Positions 23,866 through 34,566 are shown, numbered from the stretch's first letter. The stretch is DNA of 40,286 nt from Bacteroidales bacterium Phil12 (GCA_002633275.1 NWBO01000059.1:1-40286); one strand, 5' to 3'. A program made the numbers and translations. Notes: a model not told the origin generated them from the letters alone.

Positions 23866-24636
23866 ATGAAAAAGCGAGTACTCACAAAGATAGGTATTAT
23901 TGCAGTGGTGGTGGTGATAGCCGTAGGAGTTCCGTTAGCCATGGGATATAGCAAGGTTGCGGGATTGGAACTTGTGGTGCAGTATCCTAATACGAGTGCC
24001 GAAGATATTATAATCAATAAACAGAATATAACCTCTACTCTTGCCAAACAATATGGCGATTTTACGAAATATCAAAGGCGTCAAATTCCGGAAGACGACA
24101 TAAAAACGTTTTTGGAGAAAATGGATTTTATTGACCACGCCGTTGTTTCTGTTTCTTTGTCGGGAATGTTAAGAATAACCGTTATGCAGAAAATGATTAT
24201 TGCTAATATTTATACTTCAAATGGCAGTCATTTTTATATAGATAACAAAAGAAACATAATATACCCGAAAACGGACACAATAACCGCACGATGTCTGATT
24301 GCTAACGGCGATTTCGTTAATACTAAAAAAAACGTTATCGATTCCACAAAAGACAAAGATTTGGAGGGGGTTTATTATCTTGCAAACATTATTTCGCAAG
24401 ACGATGTGTTGAAACAATCAATTAGTGCGATATATAAGAATAAAGACAATTATATTTTGGTTTTGTACAACGAAGATTGCAGTGTTATTATCGGTAAAAA
24501 AGAACAATGGAATGAGAATTTGAATAAATTACATCATTTAATATCGTCTCCGAATGCCGATTTGAGTTTATATACTTCGATAAACTTGACTTATCATAAT
24601 CAGGCGGTATGTACAAAACCGATAAAAGAACAATAG
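23866..24636 (+). CDS. ftsQ: FtsQ-like division protein
   Basis: A 256-residue bitopic membrane protein. It has a short basic N-terminus (MKKRVLTK), one membrane segment (IGIIAVVVVIAVGVPLAMGY, about 9-28), then a periplasmic part with a POTRA-like region (PEDDIKTFLEKMDFIDHAVVSVSLSGMLRITVMQK) and a beta domain including SHFYIDNKRNIIYP. It links FtsL/FtsB-type proteins to the ring. Sequence similarity to E. coli FtsQ is weak. Position before ftsA and the topology support the call. Confidence 0.85.
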   Translation: MKKRVLTKIGIIAVVVVIAVGVPLAMGYSKVAGLELVVQYPNTSAEDIIINKQNITSTLAKQYGDFTKYQRRQIPEDDIKTFLEKMDFIDHAVVSVSLSGMLRITVMQKMIIANIYTSNGSHFYIDNKRNIIYPKTDTITARCLIANGDFVNTKKNVIDSTKDKDLEGVYYLANIISQDDVLKQSISAIYKNKDNYILVLYNEDCSVIIGKKEQWNENLNKLHHLISSPNADLSLYTSINLTYHNQAVCTKPIKEQ

Positions 24637-24662
24637 GATAATAAAAGGAAATTATAGATATT

Positions 24663-26069
24663 ATGGAAAATTCACAACAAAACACAACAGTTTCTTCGAT
24701 GAATGACAAAGAGAAAATGGTAGTTGGTATTGATGTCGGCACAACTAAGATTGCCGTTTTCATTGGCAAGAAAGATGAAAACGGTAATGTGAAAATCATC
24801 GGTATGGGTAGAACCGATTCCGTTGGAGTTGAGCATGGCGAGGTTAAAAACATTGTTGAGACGGCGACAAGTATTAAGATTGCCGTGGAGATTGCGGAAA
24901 AGAAATGTAATGTCAAGGTTAGCGAAGCCTATGTAGGTATAGCGGGACACAATATAAAGAACACATTTCAGAGAGGTTCTAAAATTATCAACGAAGAGAA
25001 CCATATCATAACGCAAGAAGATGTTGATGCTTTGCTTGAAGAACAAAAAGTGAAGATTTTACCTCCGGGCGAGAGCATCATAGACATCGTACCGCAAGAT
25101 TATATTGTCGATGGCGATACCGGTATTGACAATCCTGTGGGACGTATCGGTAAGGTCATAGAATGTAATTACAATCTTATCAGCGGCGACCAAAACAATG
25201 TACATAATATATATATGAGTGTCGAGCGTGCAGGGTATAAAGTGAAAGGATTGATATTGGAGCCTATTGCAAGTGCGGAAGCCGTAGTTAATGATGAGGA
25301 GAAAAGTGCAGGTATTTGTTTGGTGGATATAGGTGGTGGAACGACGGATATGTCAATATTCAAGGACGGTATTTTACGCCACACGGCGGTTATACAACTT
25401 GCGGGCAATAGCATTACGACCGATATAAAGGACGCTTTTAAGATAATGCCGCCACAATCGGAAGCCTTGAAAACCAAATATGGCGATTGTTTGCAAATTG
25501 AAAGTCAGAAAAACGCCATTGTTCAAGTTCCGGGTTTGAAAGGACGTCCGAGCAGAGAGATAACTCTATTTGCTTTGTCGGGAGTTATCAAAGCTCGTGT
25601 GCAAATGATATTGCAACAAGTGGATTATGAATTAAAGAATAACTCATTAAAGGAACAAACTTTCGATAAGATACTTATTGCAGGCATTGTTTTAACCGGA
25701 GGTGGAAGCAAACTAAAACATATAGCACAATATACGGAGTTTATTACGGGAATTTCAACTCGTGTGGGCGATCCTGATGAAATTTTCCTTTCTGATAAAA
25801 GTGATGAGTGCAGCGACCCTATGTATTCAACTGGTATAGGTTTGGTGATAAAGGGATTTGAGTTTGAGCAAAAGTATCATTCATCTGACAATGCAGAACC
25901 AAAAGAAGAAATAAAAGAAGAACAAACCGACAATCAGCCTATTGTTGAAGACAAACAAAAGAAGAAAGATAAGAAAAGCAAACAAAAGAAAGATAAAAAC
26001 AACAGCAATCGTTTGGTTGATTCTATTGCTAAATTCTTTTCTAAGATATTGGACGAGAGAGTTGAATAA
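24663..26069 (+). CDS. ftsA: FtsA, actin-like Z-ring membrane anchor
   Basis: An actin-fold ATPase that ties FtsZ to the membrane. ATP-binding motifs are VGIDVGTTKIAVFIG (phosphate 1), LVDIGGGTTDMSIF (phosphate 2) and IVLTGGGSKLKHI (adenosine). The 468 residues include a long charged linker (about 410-445, full of K, E and D) and a C-terminal amphipathic helix, RLVDSIAKFFSKILDERVE, that fits the FtsA membrane-targeting sequence. Its pocket is the usual receptor of the FtsZ C-terminal tail, which matters for the tail-like peptide at 12053-12160. Confidence 0.96.
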   Translation: MENSQQNTTVSSMNDKEKMVVGIDVGTTKIAVFIGKKDENGNVKIIGMGRTDSVGVEHGEVKNIVETATSIKIAVEIAEKKCNVKVSEAYVGIAGHNIKNTFQRGSKIINEENHIITQEDVDALLEEQKVKILPPGESIIDIVPQDYIVDGDTGIDNPVGRIGKVIECNYNLISGDQNNVHNIYMSVERAGYKVKGLILEPIASAEAVVNDEEKSAGICLVDIGGGTTDMSIFKDGILRHTAVIQLAGNSITTDIKDAFKIMPPQSEALKTKYGDCLQIESQKNAIVQVPGLKGRPSREITLFALSGVIKARVQMILQQVDYELKNNSLKEQTFDKILIAGIVLTGGGSKLKHIAQYTEFITGISTRVGDPDEIFLSDKSDECSDPMYSTGIGLVIKGFEFEQKYHSSDNAEPKEEIKEEQTDNQPIVEDKQKKKDKKSKQKKDKNNSNRLVDSIAKFFSKILDERVE

Positions 26070-26233
26070 TGTGATAATAAAAACAAATAAAACCTTAAAT
26101 AATTTATTAACAATTTGCTGTTTATAAAAATATGGGACAATAACATTCCAATTGCTGAAATAATAGTAATTTTACACCTTGAAATATAGCGTGGTTATTG
26201 CGTTTTATAAACGCGAATGTAAAAAAACAAAAA

Positions 26234-28066
26234 ATGCCAATGGAAGATAATAGAGATTTTCAGATAACTCCTGATACGGATCAGCAGAGTTCATATATAA
26301 AAGTAATAGGTGTTGGTGGTGCCGGAACCAATGTCGTTAATTATATGTATAAGAAAGGTATTGTCGGCGTTGATTTCATAGTTTGTAATACGGACAAACA
26401 GAGTTTGGATATGTCGCCCGTAGCCACGAAGGTCAAACTTGGCGATAGAGAGTTGGGAGCAGGAAATGACCCAACGGTAGGACAACAAGCGGCTATCGCA
26501 GCAGCAGATAAAATCAAAGCCGTTTTAGATAACAATACCCACATGTTGTTTATCGCAGCCGGTATGGGAGGTGGCACAGGTACAGGAGCCGCTCCCGAGA
26601 TAGCAAAGATAGCAAAAGAAATAGAGGTTGATGGCGGTACGGATGAGATACTTGTTGTTGCCGTTGTTACAACTCCATTCGGTTTTGAGGGAAGAAAACG
26701 TAGAGACCAAGCTAAAATCGGTGTTGAGAACTTAAAGAAGATTGTCGATTCCATTATCGTTATCAACACAGATAAGTTAAGAGGCAGAGGTAATATGTCT
26801 ATGTTAAGTGCATTCAATATGGCAAACGACGTATTATTCACAGCTGCCAAAGGTATTGCCGAGATAATAACTGCCAACAACGCATATATTCATGTCGATT
26901 TCAAAGATGTTCAATCCGTTATGAGCCATTCAGGTGTTGCCCTTATGGGTAGCGGTATCGGTGAGGGCGAAGAGCGTGCATACAAGGCAATAGAAGCGGC
27001 TGCCACTTCGGACTTGTTGAACGATGATAACTTGGCTGATACGAAGAACATATTATTGTACGTTACCTACGCCTCCGAGGAAAAGTACCATTTGCAGATG
27101 GAGGAATTGGACACTATGACCAATTACATCAACGAAATTACCGGCAACAACGATGTGGATTTGATTTGGGGTTGGGGCTTTGACGATACTTTGGAAGACA
27201 AGATTGCAGTTACTTTGGTTGCAACCGGTTTTGAGGATAAAGAAATTTATCACGATTTGGAGAGATACCCAAACAAAAGTATGCTTTCATCCATTGGCAC
27301 AAAGACAGAAAGCACGAAAGTGGAGGTTTTGAACGTATCGCCCACTCCTGAAATAGTTTCTCAGAACCCGTGTGTAAATACTCAGACCAAATCTTTTGTT
27401 TCTGACGTGCAGCCAAAACCAACTACCAACCCTGCAACACAGAATGCAATCGAAAAAACAGATGTTTTGGATATCACTTTGACGCAGGTTAAGGAGCCTA
27501 CACCACAACCAGCCACTAAAACACAGACAGTCAAGATAAACTTGGGTGAAGATTTTACTCCTCAACAAAACAATTCTTATAATGCAAATCCTATTTCACA
27601 CACAGATGTAGAAGACAAACAAGCGATATTGGACAAATTCGCCGCAACGGAAAAAGAACCGGATTATACCATTAAGGACGATGAATACACGGTAATGTCG
27701 AAAACGTCAATGTCAGATTTGTTTGCAGTCTCGAAAGATGATTTTGATTCTCCTACGCCTTACACCAAAAAGACGGAAAACACAACGGAGGCCTCCTCAC
27801 ACATGACGCTTAGGGACACATTAAATGTTCAGCAAAACAGAACGAACATAGTGGAAAACACCGAAAACAAACAAAAACGTATCGAGCGTATAAGAGAACT
27901 TTTGAAGAGCGGTAAGGTTGATGAAGTTCAGAAAATACATCCGACGGATGAGAATTTTGACGAACAACTTTCGGCGATGGCAAACAAAGATTCGAGAATG
28001 GAACTCAGCCGCGACGGAGTTATGGTTATCGCCGAAAATCCCATAATCGGTTCGGGCGTTGATTAA
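26234..28066 (+). CDS. ftsZ: FtsZ, tubulin-like division GTPase
   Basis: It polymerises into the Z-ring. The frame is open from a TTG at 26198, and the ATG at 26234 (or 26240) is the likely start, giving 610 residues. The tubulin signature GGGTGTG is at 112-118, with VIGVGGAGTNVVNYM in the first strand-loop and TPFGFEGRKRRDQA and VINTDKL following. The GTPase core ends near residue 330. A disordered linker of about 200 residues follows, rich in T, P, Q and K, then an ordered tail with RMELSRDGVMVIAENP and IIGSGVD. That tail differs from the more familiar FLHDNVD-type ending. Last gene of the dcw operon. Confidence 0.97.
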   Translation: MPMEDNRDFQITPDTDQQSSYIKVIGVGGAGTNVVNYMYKKGIVGVDFIVCNTDKQSLDMSPVATKVKLGDRELGAGNDPTVGQQAAIAAADKIKAVLDNNTHMLFIAAGMGGGTGTGAAPEIAKIAKEIEVDGGTDEILVVAVVTTPFGFEGRKRRDQAKIGVENLKKIVDSIIVINTDKLRGRGNMSMLSAFNMANDVLFTAAKGIAEIITANNAYIHVDFKDVQSVMSHSGVALMGSGIGEGEERAYKAIEAAATSDLLNDDNLADTKNILLYVTYASEEKYHLQMEELDTMTNYINEITGNNDVDLIWGWGFDDTLEDKIAVTLVATGFEDKEIYHDLERYPNKSMLSSIGTKTESTKVEVLNVSPTPEIVSQNPCVNTQTKSFVSDVQPKPTTNPATQNAIEKTDVLDITLTQVKEPTPQPATKTQTVKINLGEDFTPQQNNSYNANPISHTDVEDKQAILDKFAATEKEPDYTIKDDEYTVMSKTSMSDLFAVSKDDFDSPTPYTKKTENTTEASSHMTLRDTLNVQQNRTNIVENTENKQKRIERIRELLKSGKVDEVQKIHPTDENFDEQLSAMANKDSRMELSRDGVMVIAENPIIGSGVD

Positions 28067-28210
28067 TATATCAATAACGAAGTGAAAGGTTTCATAGAAA
28101 ATATTAAACTTAATAATCTACTTACTAACAAATATACTGGGTAGTGGATTTTAAGAATTGATTTTGAAAACACAACTTCGATAGCGAAATTTTGATATTA
28201 TACCATAATG

Positions 28211-28251
28211 TATGCAGATGAATTTTTAGAAATTTGTCTGCATATCTTTTT
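28211..28251 (+). terminator. Terminator of the dcw operon
   Basis: TATGCAGA (28211-28218) pairs with TCTGCATA (28237-28244), extended by an A/T inner stem, and is followed by a T run at 28247-28251. It lies 144 bp after ftsZ. A 67-codon open frame at 28208-28411 overlaps this hairpin and is not credited. Confidence 0.7.
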
Positions 28252-28459
28252 GTCTCTATTTTGGCTATGGGGAAATGAAGATTGCAAAGCGGAAAACAAA
28301 ATTTTCAAACTTAGAAATAAACACTGCAAAGTATTAAGAATAAATTTTATTTTGATTATGATTTTCAAAAACTATATATTGACAATTAAAGAATTGATAT
28401 ATAATACTTAGGACTTGATATTTACGAGTCGTTTTCTTGAAATTTTTGTATAAAATGCT

Positions 28460-28650
28460 GCAACTTTCGTCCAAATCGTTGAGACTTTCGTCTAAATCGC
28501 TCGCAAACGCAATTCAACTTATCGCAAAGTTGTGGTTCAACTTATCGCAAACTTCACCCTCAACTTATCGCAAAGTTGAATCACGTTTCTCAGCGTTTTA
28601 GACACAAGTTGCAGCGTTTTAGCCGAAAACTCTAACGATTTAGCCGACAA
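28460..28650. repeat. 21/23-bp periodic palindromic element, copy 2
   Basis: Left arm: CGTCCAAATCG and CGTCTAAATCG with the g at 28469 and 28490 (21 bp apart). Core: three copies of CAACTTATCGCAAAGTTG starting at 28515, 28538 and 28561 (23 bp apart), each an inverted repeat of CAACTT/AAGTTG, with the second changed in its right half. Right arm: CGTTTTAGAC, CGTTTTAGCC and CGATTTAGCC starting at 28594, 28615 and 28636 (21 bp apart). Architecture and arms match the element at 3370-3711, but the core sequence is different. Confidence 0.85.
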
Positions 28651-28709
28651 TATCAAGGGCGAGGGCGAAAAATTAAGGCAGTAAGGATGAATAATCAGTC
28701 GATGAACGC

Positions 28710-28742
28710 AAAAAAGGGAGCAAACAAATGGTTTGCTCCCTT
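28710..28742 (-). terminator. Terminator of the lipB-pyrF unit
   Basis: A 12-bp stem (28714-28725 with 28731-28742) with a 5-nt loop is followed on the minus strand by six T (28710-28715). It lies about 90 bp after the pyrF stop. Confidence 0.8.
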
Positions 28743-28832
28743 GATGTTTTACGAATTAAACTATGCTGTTTTTTTTAATTCGGTTATACACTTTATGTAT
28801 TAAAGTGTGTTGTGATAATATATGCTATATAA

Positions 28833-29654
28833 TTAAAGGTATTGAGCCATTTCTTGTTGCATTTCTTTGGCCTTTTCACCTGCAACTTTATCAAAGTTAT
28901 CGGAATTGTCGGCGAAGATTATTCCTCTTGAAGAATTAACCAACAAGCCGCAGTCCTTGTTTAATCCGTATTTGCATACATCTGCCAAAGAGCCTCCTTG
29001 CGCTCCCACGCCCGGCACCAAAAGAAAATGATTAGGTACAAGGCGGCGTATTTGTGTGAATTTCTCTGCCTTTGTTGCACCACACACGTACATCATATTC
29101 TCTTCGTTACCCCATTCTTGCGATTTGGTAAGTACTTTCTCGAATAAACGCTCGCCGTCTTTGGAAGAGAACATCTGAAAGTCCTCACTGCCTTTATTAG
29201 ATGTCAATGCAAGCAAGATAACCCACTTACCCTCATACTCCAAGAAAGGTTTTACAGAATCTTCGCCCATATAAGGAGCGACAGTCAAAGCATCGAAATC
29301 AAAATCGCCCTCCTTGGTAAAAAAGGCTTTCGCATACTGCTTACTCGTATTGCCTATATCACCACGTTTTGCGTCGGCAATAACAAAGCATTCGTTTTGT
29401 TTGGTATGCAGATATTCCATCGTCTTTTTCAAAGATAACAATCCGCTTATTCCATAACTTTCGTAAAAAGCCAAGTTCGGCTTGTAAGCAACCGTATAAG
29501 GCAATGTCGCATCGATAATACGTTTGTTGAACTCGAAAACCGGGTCTTCGCAACTCTTGACACACTCCGGCAATTTGGTTATATCACTATCCAAACCCAC
29601 ACATAGAAAACTTTTCTTTCTATTAATCAAATTAATTAACTCTTGTCTTGTCAT
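28833..29654 (-). CDS. pyrF: Orotidine 5'-phosphate decarboxylase
   Basis: It decarboxylates OMP to UMP, the last step of pyrimidine synthesis. Its 273 residues fit the longer type 2 PyrF of Bacteroidota. Motifs are [14 protein letters not shown] at the N-terminus, the catalytic [18 protein letters not shown] (Asp-Lys pair), [18 protein letters not shown], and [12 protein letters not shown] with [10 protein letters not shown] near the end for phosphate binding. It lies 31 bp after lipB on the same strand, so the two are probably co-transcribed, an association with no obvious metabolic logic. Confidence 0.96.
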   Translation of the reverse strand: MTRQELINLINRKKSFLCVGLDSDITKLPECVKSCEDPVFEFNKRIIDATLPYTVAYKPNLAFYESYGISGLLSLKKTMEYLHTKQNECFVIADAKRGDIGNTSKQYAKAFFTKEGDFDFDALTVAPYMGEDSVKPFLEYEGKWVILLALTSNKGSEDFQMFSSKDGERLFEKVLTKSQEWGNEENMMYVCGATKAEKFTQIRRLVPNHFLLVPGVGAQGGSLADVCKYGLNKDCGLLVNSSRGIIFADNSDNFDKVAGEKAKEMQQEMAQYL

Positions 29655-29685
29655 ATCTTTTGTTATTTTAGTCTGTGTAACGAAT

Positions 29686-30366
29686 TTATTTCTTGTAATG
29701 GTTTATCAAATATACGAAGCGGTTATACAATTTTTCGGCAACTTCGCTTAAATCCAATTCGGTGTTTAATTCTTGCTGCATACTCGTAACCCCTTTGTCG
29801 GTAAAACCGCAAGGATTGATGTAAGAAAAGTATTTCAGGTCGGTATTGACGTTAAGAGCAAAACCGTGCATGGTTATCCCTCTTGAACATTTGACACCGA
29901 TTGCACATATCTTGCGTTCTTTTTTCGTACCAACGTCCAACCATACGCCTGTTGCACCTGCAACTCTTTGGCAAGAGATATTGTATTGAGCCATAACGTC
30001 GATAATCATCTGTTCAATCAAATCGATATAGTCTCTTATGCCCATATTCCACTCATCAATGTTAAGGATTGGATAGCCCGTGATTTGTCCATGACCATGG
30101 TAGGTTATATCTCCGCCGCGATTGGTATGAAACACTTGTGCATCGATTTTTTTCAGGAATGCTTCGCTCACCAACATATTACTATCCTTACCATGCAAGC
30201 CCAATGTATAAACATTGTTGTGCTGGCAGACGATAAAGTCTTGTTTAATGTCTTTTTTGCCGTCTAATTTCATTTGAACCTTGCCATTGAATAATTCCGT
30301 CTGCTTATCAAGAGCGGTTTTATAGTCTATCGTGTGCCAATTGATGTAAGAAATATTTGTATTCAT
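29686..30366 (-). CDS. lipB: Octanoyl-[ACP]:protein octanoyltransferase LipB
   Basis: It moves octanoate from ACP to lipoyl domains of 2-oxoacid dehydrogenases and GcvH. The frame stays open to 30543, but the family start is the ATG at 30366 ([16 protein letters not shown]). The extra upstream codons are repeat sequence and promoter. The protein has 226 residues. Motifs are [45 protein letters not shown] (lysine in the site) and [13 protein letters not shown] with the catalytic cysteine. Confidence 0.95.
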   Translation of the reverse strand: MNTNISYINWHTIDYKTALDKQTELFNGKVQMKLDGKKDIKQDFIVCQHNNVYTLGLHGKDSNMLVSEAFLKKIDAQVFHTNRGGDITYHGHGQITGYPILNIDEWNMGIRDYIDLIEQMIIDVMAQYNISCQRVAGATGVWLDVGTKKERKICAIGVKCSRGITMHGFALNVNTDLKYFSYINPCGFTDKGVTSMQQELNTELDLSEVAEKLYNRFVYLINHYKK

Positions 30367-30392
30367 CTTTGCCAAAAACTTAATGTAGGCTG

Positions 30393-30400
30393 CAAAATTA
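30393..30400 (-). promoter_or_regulatory. -7 box of the lipB promoter
   Basis: TAATTTTG on the minus strand, 26 bp before the lipB ATG at 30366. It argues against the longer frame. The -33 element is weak. Confidence 0.5.
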
Positions 30401-30439
30401 CGAACTTTTAGCCGAATAAAAGTGTGTTTAAGTGTTTTA

Positions 30440-30510
30440 ATCAAAATAATGTGTGAAACTGTTTTATTAGTGTTAAACAAAAAATTATTAACTTTGCACA
30501 TTATTTTGAT
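30440..30510. repeat. Inverted repeat with GTGTTAAAC-type units (copy D)
   Basis: A perfect 14-bp inverted repeat (30440-30453 and 30497-30510; ATCAAAATAATGTG and its complement) encloses ATTAGTGTTAAACA, a unit shared with copies A-C. It lies between the divergent lipB and flippase genes. It is more degenerate than the other copies. Confidence 0.55.
30489..30496 (+). promoter_or_regulatory. -7 box upstream of the flippase gene
   Basis: TAACTTTG just before the right half of the inverted repeat. Transcription would start near 30503, 16 nt before the ATG at 30519 or 46 nt before the ATG at 30549. No good -33 element was seen. Confidence 0.4.
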
Positions 30511-30518
30511 AATATGTG

Positions 30519-31751
30519 ATGTTAAAAAAGATATTAAACACATTATTTATGAAATTCTTCACCGCACTTGCGGGGTTTTCGATAATCATACTCGTAAGCC
30601 ACTTGTTGGGAACTGCGGGTAAGGGGCAGCAAGCCGTTATTGCGTTTAATATCAATATTATTATGTTGGCTCTTACGATGCTTGGCAACTCCACTTTGGT
30701 TTATTTGGCACCAAGAAAGAATTTTTCGCAGTTGTTTATTCCCTCCTTGCTGTGGAGTTTGGTTTGTGGTGTTATCATTGCTGTTTTAGGCGAAGCGGGA
30801 TTATTGGGAACATTTGCCGGAACGGCAGAAACCAAGAAATTCTTTTTGCAAACGGTGGGTATATCAATTTTGGCTTCGGTTACGGAAATCAATTATTACT
30901 TCCTGATGGGCAAACAACAAGTTGTCAAAGCCAATAATCTGAAACTGATTTATCCGCTTACCAATGTGGTGTTGATTGTAGGTATGTGGCTGTGCGGACG
31001 TTTCAACGATATTTCACAATATGTGTTCTCGCTGTGGATTGCTTATATTTTGAGTCTGATATATGGGATTGTAATTCTTAAAGATGAGTACAAAAATCTG
31101 TATTTACTAAATAAAAACGAGTTTAAGCAAGCCGCAACAACGCTATTCAAACTTGGAGCGGTAAGACAAGTAGGCGGTATCGCACAGACTATGGTTTATA
31201 GGGTGTCGTTTATGTTTATGATTTATTTCTTTGCTAAGCAGGGCGAGGTGTTTAACGGCATCTACTCCAACGCAACGTCCATAAGCGAAGCAATACTATT
31301 GTTCGGAACGTCGTTGGCATTGGTGCAATATTCTTCGCTGTCCAATACACAGAGCAATCAAGAAGCCAAAGAACTTACAATAAAGATGACGATAGTCAAT
31401 GTGTCGGTTACGGCTATTGGACTTTTGGTCGTTTGCTTTTTACCTCAAAAGTTTTGGGTGTGGCTGTTCGGTGCAGGATTTGAACAAGTAGGATATTATA
31501 TAAGGATATTGGCAGGAGGAATATTACTTTTGAGTTCCACAAGCAATATAACGCAGTATTTCGCTTCGCGTGGCAACTTTTCCATTACGGCATGTGCTTC
31601 GATAGTGTCATTAGTTGTTACGTTGATTGCAGGTTATTTCCTTATACAAAGATATAACATATTAGGCTCTGCCTTAACGGCAGTTATGGCGTATGCAACC
31701 AGTTTTATAATTGAATTTACATACTTTTTGAAATGGATAAAAAGAAAATAA
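30519..31751 (+). CDS. Wzx-like polysaccharide flippase
   Basis: An inner-membrane protein of the MOP superfamily that probably flips a lipid-linked sugar or oligosaccharide. 410 residues with about 12 hydrophobic segments. The first helix carries the typical FIMKxxTALAGFSIIILVSHLLGTAGKG-like pattern (here LAGFSIIILVSHLLGTAGKG), resembling the family LLG-x-x-G-x-G. The start is ATG at 30519, because the preceding KKILN part also fits the family. ATG at 30549 remains possible. It overlaps the next gene by 19 bp. No sugar transferases lie nearby, so the cargo is unknown. Lipid II is a conceivable cargo but not supported beyond family membership. Confidence 0.85.
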   Translation: MLKKILNTLFMKFFTALAGFSIIILVSHLLGTAGKGQQAVIAFNINIIMLALTMLGNSTLVYLAPRKNFSQLFIPSLLWSLVCGVIIAVLGEAGLLGTFAGTAETKKFFLQTVGISILASVTEINYYFLMGKQQVVKANNLKLIYPLTNVVLIVGMWLCGRFNDISQYVFSLWIAYILSLIYGIVILKDEYKNLYLLNKNEFKQAATTLFKLGAVRQVGGIAQTMVYRVSFMFMIYFFAKQGEVFNGIYSNATSISEAILLFGTSLALVQYSSLSNTQSNQEAKELTIKMTIVNVSVTAIGLLVVCFLPQKFWVWLFGAGFEQVGYYIRILAGGILLLSSTSNITQYFASRGNFSITACASIVSLVVTLIAGYFLIQRYNILGSALTAVMAYATSFIIEFTYFLKWIKRK

Positions 31752-33001
31752 TAATTGCAGTAACTCTTATTCTTTGCTCTTTAACAAGTTTCGGTCAAAG
31801 AAAAGCGGATTACGAACCATTGTCAAAATCTCAGCAAGCGGATATAAACAGTATTATCGTGGCAAACAGTGTTTCGTCGTTCTTTGTTAATGATTGTCTG
31901 CCGATAGGTCCAATCAATCTGACGAACTTTTTGAATATCGTTTCTTACAATCCTGTTGAGGGGACTCGTATTCGTTTAAGTGCAGAGACTAATGACAAAA
32001 TGTTTGCTGGTAATAAATTTTTAAGAAACCGTTTGGCATTTTCGGGTATGGTTGCTTATGGAACAAAGGACAATGAAATAAAATATGCCGTGGGAGTTGC
32101 GTTTAATTTTGCGAAAAAACCTCGCGGTGTCTATGGATTTCCTTGTTCAACGCTTACCATTAATTGGGAGGACAACACTTATATGCCGTCTTCACCCAAC
32201 TATGATGTCGCTTATTTCTCGTTTGGCGATTGGGACAGGTTTTATTTTGCAAAGAAAAAGCAATTGACCGTATCTTTTCTCAAAGAATTTTCTTCTTACT
32301 TTGCTATTCGTCCATACGTTTATTGGCAAAAAATAGATTCGTATATGCTCTATGATAATGGATATACGGTTGAGCAGCTTGATCCTGCTTACGATTACAT
32401 CAATAAGGCAGGAGGTATAACATTGTCTTATACTCCAAAATCCAAAAAGGGAGAAGCGTTGAATATATTGAACTCTCGTTTTTATTCTTTGCCTACACAA
32501 ATTATGGTTGATTATTCCTACAATCGCAGAGAATATAAATCAACTAATGATTACTCACGTTTGGAAGCGAGTGTCCAACATCGTTTTCAGTTTTTGCCAA
32601 TGTGTTTGGATTTGAAACTTACGGGCGGTGTTATCTTGGGAAACAGCGGTCGTTTTATGCGTTTTACTCCAAATTATAGGGTTTCTTCTGTCAGCAATAT
32701 CTTTGGTTTTAATCTTTATTCGCCTAATGAATTATCGTTTAGTTCGTATTTGCAAACTTTTACACAATTGAATTTTGGTGGATTGTTGTTGGACAATATC
32801 AAATACCTAAAACAATTCAGACCTAACGAATTTATCAATTTCAAAGCCTTATTTACGGAATACGAAGACACTTATTGTGAAGTCGGTGTCGGAATAGATC
32901 ATATTTTAGGCTTTTTAGGTTTTGAATTTGTTAAACGTTTAAGTCAGGACAATCCTTATGGCATGCCTGAATGGGCAATAAAAGTTCGTTGCAATTTGTA
33001 A
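31733..33001 (+). CDS. Exported, probably outer-membrane protein of unknown function
   Basis: I do not recognise the family. A signal peptide (MDKKKIIIAVTLILCSLTSFG, cut before QRK) is followed by about 400 residues with repeated amphipathic strands containing many aromatic residues (for example NKFLRNRLAFSGMVAYG, QIMVDYSYNRREY, RFQFLPMCLDLKLTGGVILG), and a last strand near the C-terminus (WAIKVRCNL). This fits an outer-membrane beta-barrel, by inference. It overlaps the flippase gene by 19 bp and is probably co-translated, hinting at a role in surface glycan handling. Confidence 0.7.
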   Translation: MDKKKIIIAVTLILCSLTSFGQRKADYEPLSKSQQADINSIIVANSVSSFFVNDCLPIGPINLTNFLNIVSYNPVEGTRIRLSAETNDKMFAGNKFLRNRLAFSGMVAYGTKDNEIKYAVGVAFNFAKKPRGVYGFPCSTLTINWEDNTYMPSSPNYDVAYFSFGDWDRFYFAKKKQLTVSFLKEFSSYFAIRPYVYWQKIDSYMLYDNGYTVEQLDPAYDYINKAGGITLSYTPKSKKGEALNILNSRFYSLPTQIMVDYSYNRREYKSTNDYSRLEASVQHRFQFLPMCLDLKLTGGVILGNSGRFMRFTPNYRVSSVSNIFGFNLYSPNELSFSSYLQTFTQLNFGGLLLDNIKYLKQFRPNEFINFKALFTEYEDTYCEVGVGIDHILGFLGFEFVKRLSQDNPYGMPEWAIKVRCNL

Positions 33002-33049
33002 AATCATTCCATAGTCTTGCGTTGTCAATAAAATAATATTAACAAATAT

Positions 33050-34565
<1,516 letters not shown>

Positions 34566-34566
34566 A

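Larger units (their letters stand above)
28252..28832. other. Gene-free stretch between ftsZ and pyrF
   Basis: The ftsZ-pyrF gap is 766 bp. After the dcw terminator it holds an AT-rich stretch with no recognised feature (28252-28459), the second 21/23-bp periodic element (about 28460-28650), and the pyrF terminator (28710-28742). No convincing gene was seen on either strand. Confidence 0.6.

Noticed and set aside
23322-24047. 241-codon minus-strand frame across murC, the gap and ftsQ
   Set aside because: It is antisense to two well-supported genes, and its middle is only the 21-bp repeat.
28208-28411. 67-codon frame after ftsZ
   Set aside because: It begins within the dcw terminator hairpin, has low-complexity AT-rich composition and resembles nothing known.
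30367-30543. N-terminal extension of LipB
   Set aside because: The extension is encoded by repeat copy D and covers the -7 box at 30393-30400. The family start is at 30366.
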